From Galbula dea (lineage: Eukaryota > Chordata > Aves > Piciformes > Galbulidae), in the NCBI GenBank assembly GCA_013399015.1, contig VWZX01006563.1, positions 806,001 to 870,000 on the forward strand: a stretch of DNA of 64,000 bases, written 5' to 3'. This document shows, piece by piece, positions 9,323-20,552 of the stretch. The position numbers and the translations under genes were made by a program. The first letter of the stretch is position 1. Every line of letters starts with the position of its first letter. Under the pieces are notes generated by a model. It saw only the letters and a program-made list of their open reading frames with translations, was not told where the DNA came from and did not search any database.

Positions 9323-12049
9323 GGATATATGTGATAAACACACAAAGCCACTGCGTGTATCCTAATCCCACCCAATCTGCAGGCCCATTAATACTGTCTT
9401 GAGAGAAACACTTTGTTCTAAATCTTTATTCTCCTTTTTTATCACTTGAGAAACTTCCCAATAAATGTAATAGACTCCTACTTTTTCTGATGACATGAAT
9501 TATCAAAGAAAGTGTGATCGAATTTGGGTTGTTCAAGCTCTTTTTCTTTACCTCACCACTACAGCCAGTAAAACCCTATAAATTGGAAACCAGGAACTAT
9601 TGTGAACAGAAACAGACAAATGAATTCCCCTACTTCACATCCAGCTAAGCAAATCTAAAAGCAATACTTTCCACACAGTTGTGGGCATTTGGCAAGAAAG
9701 AATCAAGGGGTTTTGGCCCGACACAAGTAGTATGACTAAATAATTAAATGTAAGGAGTATATTTGAATACGGTCTGAGAACCTTCTGATTTTTGCTTGAA
9801 GTTCCCAATAACTAAGAATTGCATTAATTAACACCTGAGGGAATATTCATCCATTTTTCATACATAAAACCAATCTGCATGGAGAAGCCATCCAGAATCT
9901 CCCAAAGTGACTTAATCTGAGTAGAGCTAGTCTGTAAAGAAAGGACTTTTCACAGCCCATGGTCTTGTCTCCAGAGAGAGCACACCACAGGCACTGGGGA
10001 AAAGGAGTTTTATTTGGCTCAGATTAAGTTGCTTCATATGGCCAGTACCTAGCAGAGGACAAGGTGCTGAACACGCTGTTCCACTCAGTGCTTGAAATTT
10101 CTTCCAAAGTTTTAAACCACTGAAAATGAAAATTGCCTTTTTCACTGGAAAGGGAAAACATCTGACACGTTCCTAGAAAATAAGCTATTAGAAATTAACA
10201 GGAGATAAGCAGTCTAAAGACAACTATTGAAATGTCTGTGTGTACACAGATACCAGAAAAAGATTGCTTCAGTCTCTCAACTGGTATGTGTTTATTTTCT
10301 GTCTCTTAAAACGAACACTTTCAAAAAGGCGATTGCCTATAGAACCATATAAGAAAGTAAGCATAAGTTCTTATTCTAAAAACCCCAAATTCTTACATCT
10401 TTTCCTTATGCCTCCACTGCAGATTTCAGGTTTTTACACTAGGATTTTTTAATACCTTAAACTGTACTTTTCATAGTTAGAAACTGATACATAACTGCAA
10501 ACTGTAGTTCAATAACGAGCTGAGATTAATCTTGAAAATCTTGAACACTGAATTTCCTTGCTTTGTCAGTTTAAGACAATTTAATGAAATATTTATTACT
10601 GATTTAAACTCTTGAAACGTCCTTGAACAATGCTTACGTCTTAATTCTATAATCAGATTGTGATGCATCAAAAAATGCCATCTCTAAAAATGGGAAAACC
10701 TCATTCCCTGGGAGATCAATAGCTTTAAAAGTATAACTGACAAGAAGTAAAATCCCCTTACAACCCATTTCTCTTACTTTGTACTGGATTGGTCACTTTA
10801 TACTTACAATATGCACCAACCACTGCTGTAAAGCACCAAATAGAAGCAGAACACTTCAATCTCATGTATCACTCAAGAAACTGGGAAAGTGGGCAGCTGC
10901 CTAAGGTAGCAGCCTGCAATGAGGGATAAAATCCTTTGAGAATATAGGTTAATAACTCTTATTCCCATGTTGTAAGTCTCCTTGAACTCTCTAAGCAGGT
11001 ACTTGAACTTCAGCCTAGAGAATCCAGCGACATTCTCTCCCTAAGGAAGAACCTGAATGGATTTCAGACTAGAAGTTGAAAGGCATCAGGACATGAAGAA
11101 TTTCAAAGCAGCAGCTTACTTAGAAAGGACATGAGAGGTAACTTTCTCACTTCTGGAAAGCAACTTACAGACAGAACTACTGGGGTAAAGCCCTCACCTG
11201 TGTTAGCCCATGAACACCACTGAAAGGCTTTTGTAGAGTTTTGTTTAAAGTAAGGCCCATACTCAACAGTTGCACTGTAAATCCCTTGAGTATTTATATT
11301 TCAAGTATTAATAAGATATACTTGAAAGCTAAACAAAAAGCCTGTAACTACAAGTTTCAAATGGTTCTACAGAGCAACGGCTTCTGGGGATAGAGATGCC
11401 TAGAGCATTGGCTTTTACCACACAGATTTCATAGTGAACTCCAGCTCTAGTATCTCTACATTGAGCAAACCACATGAAAGTCAACTTCTAGCACCTGGGA
11501 AAGTTCCAGAACTTTTGGGATCTTAGATGCTATTAAACTTATTTCTTATAGTGCAGTGGGAAATTAAAGGAGGTGAACACAGAGTTACTAAAAAATAATT
11601 TATGTAGTTTGGGGATTTTTAAATATGAACAGTAAACACACAAAAATGACATATCAAATTATTTGCTGAAACTTTCTCACGAGAAGTTACCGTGGTCAGC
11701 CATGAACATCAGATTTCAGCCTGGAATTTTTATTTGAGCCTTTACATTTGCCTATACTGCATTTAGGCTCTAGCTTGTGTAGCTCATGCATCCCAGGTGC
11801 TCAACCTCCAGCAGAAAATTGAAATAAAAATCAAGATTCTGGTGATGAAATATGTTGTCCTGCTGACTGCTAAAGGACAATTACAAATCCTTTTGTCTCT
11901 GGTTATTTCAGACCCAAGTAACCCACAGCAGTAAATGACCATCTGTGATACACGACGCAAAAGATTTGATTTATTCTATTTTAAAACAGTGTCTCAAGCA
12001 GTAGCAATCCCTTGGGGAGGTTTCTGCACTGTCAAGAAAAAAATTCTGA
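9323..12049. other. Intergenic, no gene seen
   Basis: AT-rich sequence between the retrovirus and the CpG island. Open frames (for example 9927-10145) have no recognisable domain and no coding-like context. Confidence 0.55.
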
Positions 12050-12570
12050 CCTTCAGGCTCAGATTGCATTCGCTCGCTTCGATCCCATCTCCGCCCTTAC
12101 CTCCACCTCCTCCTGCTCGCCTCCCACCTCACCCTTACAAGCCTCTGGCCGCTCACAGTGTCAGGGTGGCACACAGGCTGCTGCACAGCCAGGCATTTCG
12201 CTGCTCAGCGCTTCCTCTCACACTATTTACAATTCTAATCCTCCTGAAATTGCGTTAACCCCTTCCTGGCGGTGTTTTCGGTCCCTCGCTGCCCGGTTCC
12301 GCCGGCGACAAAAGCCTGATCCGGCCCGGCTCGGCCCAGCAGGACGTGGCCGGGTCGAGCTCCGCACGCCTCGCGGTGGTGGGGGCGCCCCCTGCCGGTC
12401 CGCGCTGCGCCCCTGGCCCAGCCGATGGGAGAGCACAAACCGACCCCAAACCTTCACGGAAAGGCTGCTGGCAGCGCTGCCACCCCGCTTCAGGGCTGGG
12501 AGCCTCCTGAGTGGAAAGCCGTGCGTAAAGTCGGAGAATTCCTGGGAATTCACAGTGCAGCAAGACTCCA
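12050..12570. promoter_or_regulatory. Orphan CpG island
   Basis: A GC-rich island of about 500 bp, dense in CpG (CGCCGGCGA, CTCGCGG and GCGCCCC-type clusters), stands in AT-rich surroundings. It is preceded by a CT-rich stretch with CCACCTCC runs at about 12090-12130. No recognisable protein is encoded: frames are open on both strands, as expected from GC content. Such islands usually mark promoters. In known vertebrate synteny VAV3 lies beyond the 3' end of SLC25A24 on the same strand, so a VAV3 first exon, an alternative promoter or a lncRNA start is possible. I could not find the VAV3 first coding exon here. Confidence 0.6.
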
Positions 12571-15500
12571 AGGCCTGAGAGTACTTAACAGTGAGGAAAG
12601 ACAGAAGTTCAAGTAACCAGAATATTTTAAATCATACGGCTCTGTAGTTTTGTGCTTCTCTTGTTCTTTAAAAGCAAAATGCGTTACTGCAGCTCAGTGG
12701 GTTCTGAGTGTTCTCAGAGATGTACATACTGGCACCTTGCAGTATTAGGGATTGCTACAGAGATGTGAGAGAAACACTGCTGCCAATTACAAACTAGGAG
12801 AAATGCCTGAAAACAATTTTCAAGCAGGAAGCCAAATTTATTTTCAGAGATGAAATTATCAGTAAGATTAATATGAATTTATCCCACCATGCAATTTTGA
12901 CAGTTGCCTTCTTTTAGAATATGAGATTACATTCCTGCTTCCACAAGGTTTCTTTACATGTTGCAGTATTACCTTCAGGACTAAACTAATAGAAAATCAC
13001 TGCAGATGAAGTTTGTTTCCTACTTTAACAAATGCTGCTGTAGGCCAAGGTCTTAATTTTTAATCAGAATACTATCCATATTGTAGCACAATCATAGTGG
13101 CAGGCCCAGAAGACTTAACACCTACCAGGCAAGAAATTACATGGACCAGAGATGCTGAGAAAGGATATATGAACTGAGATTAAAATCTCCATATGCCAGA
13201 CTCTCCTATCTACAGGATCACACTGTTTCCCATCAAAATGTCATACTGTGGAAATGATAAGTAACATTAGATTACAGCCCAGCAAATGCCTCACAGCAAG
13301 GTATGGACATTAAGTATGAGCCTGCAAGAACAAGTGAGAATACTGAATAAATCTCCTTTTCTCTCTAGGATAGAGAAAGCACAGAAGACTGGAGAAGCAA
13401 ACTAAAACCAGATACTCCTTAAGGGACTCTAAGTAATATTTGATGTCTGAGCCAAAATAACTTCAAGGGGATGGCAGTGTCATGACTGATTCAGAAGTGC
13501 TCCTACTCCAGCTCCAATTCCCTGTGGAGAAATCTAACACCTCACTAGCATCTTTTTCTCTGCTGCACAGAAACCAATCTTCTGCCTAACTCCAGCTGAC
13601 TGGTAAAAGCAAAATTAAACATTCATGCATCAGATGGATCAGTTGTGTGCATTGTCACTTATTCATTAGTACCGGTACTTTAATGAGTACGGGTTACAGA
13701 GGGCCCATTGTTGCTACCATCCCAGAGGCAGAAGACTCTGTATCATCAAGTCAAGGAGTTTTGGAGAACCCGGGTTTTATACGTAGCACCTCTTCCTAAC
13801 CCATAAAGAGTAACTTCATCTTGTTCATAACAGAAGTAGCTTAACTGTGGCGATAGATGAGCCAGAATTTTATACCCTTACTCATCACCACCAAGATTTG
13901 CAATTACAGCTCATTCTTTGCTCCCTAGTGAAACCTTTCCAAAATCTGTCCAGCTAGTGAGAAACAAGCTACAAATCTGGGAAAGGAATTCTAAAATGTA
14001 GCTCTTCCCTCTATACTGCAGGCAGCCTCTGAGCTAACAGTATAAACCTTCACATATGAGATTCATCCAAAATATGAATTGCTAGCTTTAGCAATTATGG
14101 GGCAAAGGTGACACTTTTTATATGCATCTATTTTCAGAAGGCCTGGCTTCAGAGATACTGCCAGGATTGAGACAGCAATCTGTACCACCAAGATTACTAA
14201 GAAATCCTGTTTGCAAACGAAGTCCTATTAAACCACCCCTGCAGTAACTCAGCCTCTAAACTTGTACTCCTTTTGTTAATCATTGCTAGGTCAAATCTGC
14301 TTGAAAGGTTTGCTTAACATTTTTACACTTGAAGATGTGTGACAGACATGCACTGAAGTAACCTGATGAAGCTATCTGGCCTGCAGTTATCAGAGGAGGT
14401 CATAAAAGACGAGCCGAGTGCTGACTTCAAAACCATGAAGCTATATGCTATGCTAACCTAGTAGGGCCCAGCTAGAGCCATACAAACATACACAAATCTG
14501 CAGTAAGAGAAGTATCAACACAATGAATGGAACAGCTGGAGGAGGCAGAAGCTGTGGCAAATCAGTTAAAGTTAAGTTGTTTAAGCAGGGAAAGCAAAAT
14601 GGCCCCATTACTAGTCTGCATCACACACAGTACTGAAGCATGGGGAAAGCTGCAGGAACATGCCATCACAGAGACCTTTTGCTAGCAGTAAAACCAATTC
14701 AATAGTTCCCATAGCAAAGCGTTATTTAAACCTTGCTCAAGTATATCTCCACTTTCCCAAAATAACTGAAGTAAGATACTGAAAAGAACAAAAAAATAAT
14801 CCAAGGTCTGAACATGGAAGTCATGCAGATGTTCAGAGAAAGCTGGGCCTGTGCAAACTGGAGTACCATGAACATACATAAACAACCTACAGAACTTCCA
14901 GATCTCCCAAGGGACCTGACGAGGCTTAGTCTGATCTAAAATTTGCCCTTCAGGACACAGTGTTCTGGGGGTGTGAAACTCATGATGTTCACTTACTTGT
15001 CCAATATCCTCCAATATATCGATGAGAGTGTATTTGGTTCAACAGCAGGAAAGGCACCAACCTAATTCCTACAACAAATCAGATTTAAAATATTAAGTTG
15101 GGTTGGGAGTAGAGGATAAGGAGCCTGGAGCTGTTAGACAATTACGCTGCAGGGTAGACATAAGGGCATTTGTTAAGGAGTTCAAAAGCGAAACCAAGTG
15201 GAGCAGTGCTGGAGTTAGCTGGACTATGTCTAGACTGGCTTGGCTTGGAAGGGCACAGCAACTGTGTCCACAGAACTACTCAGTGGCTGCACCATGATGT
15301 AGTGCAGAAATCCGTAGCACTGTGCGCAACCATGAGAAACATTCTACCTGTGCTCAGTTAGATGGTGTTTTAAAGTTGTGAAATGCAAGCATAGCTTTCT
15401 CAGTGCAGACCCAACCTAATTAGGAAATACTGAAATACAGAATAGCATTATAACTCCTTGAAAAGAATCAGGTAAGTTTCATACCACCCATTTTTTAGTA

Positions 15501-15595
15501 ATATGCCTGTAAGAATGGTTGAAGAACCTCTATTCTCTACGCTAGAATATCCTACTGAGAAACTAAAGGATGTTGACACACGAAAACCATTTTAG
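12571..15595. other. Intergenic, no gene seen
   Basis: No supported gene or repeat recognised. The sequence is moderately AT-rich with short open frames only. Confidence 0.55.
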
Positions 15596-15998
15596 CACAG
15601 AATGGCTTGGTTTGGAAGGGACCTTAAAGATCATCTAGTTCCAACCACCCTGCCACAGGCAGGGATGTCATACGCTAGGCCAGGTTGCCCAGGGCCTCAT
15701 CCAACGTAGCCTTAACAGTGCCAAAGATGGGACAGCCACAATTTCTCTTGGCAACCTGTTCCAGTGCCTCACCACCCTCTGCGTAAAGAATTTCTTCCTA
15801 ACATCCAATCTAAATCTCTCCTCTTTCAGTATAAAATCATCATCCCTTGTCCTATCAGTATCTACCTATGTAAAAAGTTTCTCTCTTTTTACAAGCTCCC
15901 TTTAAGTACTTGAAAGGCTGCAGTAAGGTCTCCCTGGTCTTCTCTTCTCCTGGCTGAACAACCCCAGCTCTCTCAGCCTGTCCTCACAGTAGAGGTTG
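15596..15998 (-). mobile_element. CR1 LINE, 3' fragment
   Basis: Reverse-oriented CR1 3' end. 'tttggaagggacct' near 15611 is the complement of the CR1 tail. It is followed by the usual 'caggttgccca', 'gcaacctgttccagtgcctcaccaccct' type sequence and the upstream 'cctggctgaac..ccagctctctcagcctgtcc' segment near 15950-15985. 5'-truncated. Confidence 0.92.
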
Positions 15999-18029
15999 TA
16001 TGAAAGCAAAAAGGAAGCAACATTATAGAGACCCTATCTTCTATTTCAAGTGGTTTTCATGACAAGTAAAAATAGCCATATTGATACACAGCACAGATTC
16101 TTTCAACACCTTATCCAAAGCAGTGATGATGATTCTTGTTTTTTGTAATTCACACCCAAGTTCACTGCTTCCATACATTGTGTCAAGTTACACTGCCACT
16201 ATCAGCACTAAAAAAAATAGCTCAGATAGGTTTACCCTGCACTGCTATAAACTGTTTTTCCTTCGCTCTAAAGATAACTCCAAGGAATTAACTTAAATGT
16301 TCAGTCTGGAAAAGCCACTCCTCCTTACAAATCAGTATTACAACATGACAGTAGATGGCACTGCTGGAATACAATCTGAATCTGCACATTTCCTCCAAAC
16401 AGAACCAATACCGGCTGTTAAGACTTGCCATGAAGAGACTGGCTGATATGTAACACAAGCTAACAACAACTAAAAAACATGGAATTTGCTTGAGAGAGAG
16501 AGAGACCTTCCATATCAGAGCATTAGCAAGAGCTAAACTACAGGTCAAATACATCAGCAAAAGGCTTAGTTTAAGACATCATGATTATCCATTCAAAAGT
16601 TGATCCCACCATACCATACTCCTATCTTTCAACTTAATGTTTTTATTTACATCTACTTCAATGGAATGGATACTAGATATTCTGCTTTACATGAGCATAG
16701 AGGGGACAAAAATTCTGGATTTTCATTTGAGTACTACTGACACATTAATAGGGAGACCCTACTGGCTACTTCTCAAATCTCATTCTTTCAGTTTGCAGAG
16801 GAAAGGTTTGCAGGGACAGCAGTTTTACTGCTTCATGAGCATTCAACTAAAAGGCCGTTTTGGAAGCTGATCCAGCTACTACTCAAAGGAGATGCAGAAA
16901 TTTGGTGCAGAAAATAGGAGGTTTTATATGCACATTTTTATGTGTGTACACACTATGAGGGGTTTTTTATACACCTCTTTATTAAGTACATATGAGACTC
17001 CTTTGTTAACCCTTTAGAAAATAAGACTCAAGGTCTAAGAAATTAGGTGCACAATACTCATGCTTTTAACTAGTTACCAGAACACCCAATTTTTGCCCTT
17101 AATTGCACAAATATTGAGAAAAATAACAAGTTTTCTGCACATTTGCAAGACATCAGGAGGGCTAGACATAATTCACACAGCAAGACTGCCAATATTCCAA
17201 AATAACCCTTTGCGTGTTTTTGCCATCTCATTGTAACACAAGCTGCATACAGGTGCAAGCAGTTAGAAATAATGGTACTACATGCACTGTAGATCTGAGC
17301 TGTTTCAAAAGCCAAACATCATATATGCTTGCTCGTGTAATAATACCTATACACCAAAAAAGCACCTTATCAAAAGCAGTCTTTGATAAGAAGACTGCAG
17401 AATTCAGTTTCCCAAGACTTGTTGAAAACAAAATATTCCTTGAAAGTAAATTCTTAATCTTACATTACAACAACTCTGCAGGAATCAGAGACAAGAAAAG
17501 CCTTCCTAATTTGTTTGCAGTTATCTTTAACATTTGAAAGATTGCTGTGAAAAACTCAACGAGCTGTCAAAGCTGGCTACTGAGCATGCTTTTATTAGGA
17601 TGTCCATGCTACACACAAGTGTAAATTGTCAATTACCTTAGAAAGATTTAATATTTATCCTTTGACTAACAAGTAAGACCAGCATTAAAGCAAGATAAAC
17701 ATTAAGAATAGAAGTATGTTTGTCCTGATTAGTTCTGTCATACAGCACACAAAGAAGCAAATCATGGTGTAACATTGTTCAATGAACCAGCAAAAACGTT
17801 AAACGTTATGCGATCTTCCGTTAAGTGATGAGACAGCTTTGAGTTTTAAACAGGATGACAAAAGACTAATCTCAAACCAGATTTTCAAATATCAATGTAA
17901 TAGCAAAGCATAGGCTAGTTTCAAACTTATTTTTCAATAAGCTACCTTCATTTTTTACATTGAGTATTATGCATACAGTGCAATGAAGTATCATCTGTCT
18001 ATCAGGCCATTAAAAAAACATCAGCACAC
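15999..18029. other. Intergenic downstream of SLC25A24
   Basis: No gene seen. A short GA run sits at about 16493-16505. An alternative AATAAA on the minus strand lies at 17591-17596, so the terminal exon of SLC25A24 could extend this far. Confidence 0.5.
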
Positions 18030-18049
18030 TCCAGCCAGATAAGGAAACA

Positions 18050-18055
18050 TTTATT
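18050..18055 (-). terminator. Candidate distal poly(A) signal
   Basis: AATAAA on the minus strand, about 2.3 kb beyond the SLC25A24 stop codon. Signal only; the cleavage site cannot be seen. Confidence 0.35.
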
Positions 18056-18447
18056 AGAAACTGGTAGCTTTAGACAGCTAAAAAGGTAAACATACCTTGC
18101 AGAGACAAAGAATATACAATTGAACACAGTCACCATAAAGGCACGTTAATGAAAGGTAAAATTTGAAAGACCTCATTTTTTCAACATTTGAATGCATCAT
18201 TACCCTAACTGTCAATACTCATAATGGCACTTGCACACTATAAACAAGATGGAGCAAGTCTAGAAAATAGACACTGCTGAAGTCATCTTCGCAACACACA
18301 CACAATACATTTACTCATTGGTCACAGTCAAAAAAAAATGATTGGGAACTGATTTCACAAATCCCACAAAGTTAAAAATGTTGGCAAAATCAAAAAACAT
18401 TATGATCACAAAGGCATTGTACCTAGGGATGATTTGGATAGAAGGAC

Positions 18448-18538
18448 TTTTCGGGTTTTTTTGTTTGGGTTTTGTTTGTTTGGGGTTTTTTCATTGTTGT
18501 TGGGTTTGGGATTTTTTTGGTTTTTGGGGTTTTTTTAA
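18448..18538. repeat. G/T-rich low-complexity tract
   Basis: About 90 bp made almost only of G and T on the plus strand, with several GGG or GGGG runs separated by T runs. It lies inside the inferred SLC25A24 3'UTR, where the RNA would be C/A-rich. Confidence 0.8.
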
Positions 18539-19824
18539 GTGCAAAGTCCAATGTTTTCCTGAAGGGAAGGCCAAAAGACACAGCTAAAGCTGCCATTTTC
18601 TGAAATCTGATAAACAACATTTTATAATACAAATCTTATGGAAGTGATACATGTCAGTTTACAGAGATCAGCCGTGGAAGCACTGAACACAGATTTACAT
18701 CTGACTGCTATTGGAAAAATACAGCCCAAAGATCAGGTGAAACAAGGAAGGGTTTGCTTGCTTATTTGTTTGGTAAAAAAAAGAAGTAAAAAAAAGACAC
18801 TCAATGACCTTACAGGAACAAAGTTCTTCCTTCAGTAATCCAATTTCAGGAAGTGGTCTAAGAGCAGTTACTTTTAGAAGGTCAAAGTGAGTCTAATCTC
18901 GAATTTGCAAAGATTAAGACACCACGCATTGCAGAATGCAGAAAAAGCGTAACAAGTGAGTTCGGCAGTAATTGTTACCCTATTTCAGTGCTCAGGCCTG
19001 AAGGCAACTGAAATGTGGCACCCTCACTCCACCACCCTCCCAAAAAAGGAAGTCACTTTGGAAGTACTTGTAGATGGAGGTATCTAACTTTCCGCACAGA
19101 GGAAGTGCTGCTTTTTTCTTTGAGGAGGAGCTGTTTCTCAACCATTAACAAGTTCTGCTTGCATGCTTTGCTTGCTTCATTAACATCAATCTGACGGGGA
19201 CCCGAAATCAGCAGTCCCATTTTGTTACTTGGATAAAATGCTTCAGCACTTTACTATCTGAATTTCACACACACAGCATGCAGAGAAATCTGTGAGGGAA
19301 AGAGGATTTATCTTGCGTGACAAACCTATAAAACCTTTACACAATAACAAAATCTGCTATAGGCTAAAAGTACATAGTGGACTGTAGCCCCCTGAGTAAA
19401 GGAAAGAATGGAGAGTCCAAACTGAGAAGCATTTCTCTCTCCAAGGCAGCTGTGATGAGCTCCTCTGGCAGCTGGATTACAATCACTATCAGCTTAATAC
19501 TGGATCCTCCACCCCGTTTATAAACGGCAACTTGCACTTCTATAGAATGGATCTAGTAACCAAGCTTTTTCTGTTCCTGTACTACAAGCCTATAATCATG
19601 CAACTGTAATACAAAGTTTGTCATGGTTAGTGGTCCTAACATTTACAAATGCAATGCAAAGCAAGTCCAGTGAAACAAGTTATGAAAATCAAGGATTGTA
19701 TTACAAAAATACGATGTAAAATCCATTTGAGGTATTCTGATACCATAGAACAGCAGTTTCTCAGGCTCTTATTCCTTAAAAAAGGGGAAAAAGTTCGCCT
19801 GAAGATAAGGGTGATGGGCTACAT

Positions 19825-19830
19825 TTTAAT
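19825..19830 (-). terminator. Candidate proximal poly(A) signal
   Basis: ATTAAA, the commonest variant signal, on the minus strand about 545 nt beyond the SLC25A24 stop. It could give a short 3'UTR isoform. Confidence 0.3.
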
Positions 19831-20373
19831 GTGTTATTCCATCCTTGCCTGATCTAAGATCCTATTTCTTATGAACTTACTATTGTTATTTTTGAAGACC
19901 TAATGTTAAGTGCTTACTTCTAGGCATGCAAAATGTTGCCTGTGAATTGCTTGAGTATAGGCAGTGTGACAAAACAAAAAGTCACTTTCATATATTCAGT
20001 ATCAAGGCAGTATAAAATTCTCCTACCTTTGGTTTGATCCAAGCCAAATACAAATTTAGAAAAGACAAATACAAAAAAAGAGTCAATGAGTAAAATATGC
20101 ACAATCTCCTGAAAACACATATTGTTGATTTAAAGATAGCTTCTTGATTTTTTCTTTAAACTCAGTGACATTTTGAAGTGCAATATATGTATATGTTTAG
20201 AAATGGTGAACTAGAATTTAAGAAAGTTTCTTCCCCACTTCTGGGCAGAAGTAGAAGTTTCAGCATCTCTCCTTAAAGATCTGTCTCTAAGCATGAGAGC
20301 AGATTACTTGAGAAATCATTTTTGTTCTGGTGTTTCTGGCAGCGTTGGAAGCCCCTTGCCTTTTTCCTTCGTT

Positions 20374-20552
20374 TCATGCTATTCCCAAATTCTGCTTCAT
20401 TTTTTCATATACGACATAGCTGATGCTGACAGCTGGAAGCACTTTCATAAAATTAGGAGCTATGCCCCTGTAAAGTCCTCTGATTCCTTCTGTAGCAATA
20501 ATTCTTTGAAAGAGACCAACCATGTTTAGTTGTGGAGCTCCTTCCACTGAAG
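20374..20552 (-). CDS. SLC25A24: SLC25A24 exon 10 (residues 418-476, stop)
   Basis: 179 nt of coding sequence. Encodes LYRGIAPNFMKVLPAVSISY and the C-terminus YEKMKQNLGIA followed by TGA. CCAG acceptor. The 3'UTR continues downstream in the same exon. Confidence 0.97.

Larger units (their letters stand above)
18030..20373 (-). other. SLC25A24: SLC25A24 3' untranslated region (inferred extent)
   Basis: Follows the stop codon directly, with no further splice evidence. The distal boundary is inferred from an AATAAA on the minus strand at 18050-18055. A nearer ATTAAA lies at 19825-19830. These would give 3'UTRs of about 2.3 kb and 0.55 kb. The region includes a C/A-rich (G/T-rich on plus) low-complexity tract at 18448-18538. 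Confidence 0.45.

Noticed and set aside
12227..12578. Several overlapping open frames of 60-190 aa on both strands
   Set aside because: They lie in a CpG island where stop codons are rare. No domain, repeat phase or splice continuation supports any of them.
18448..18538. Telomere-like repeat
   Set aside because: The tract is irregular GGG/T runs without TTAGGG units.
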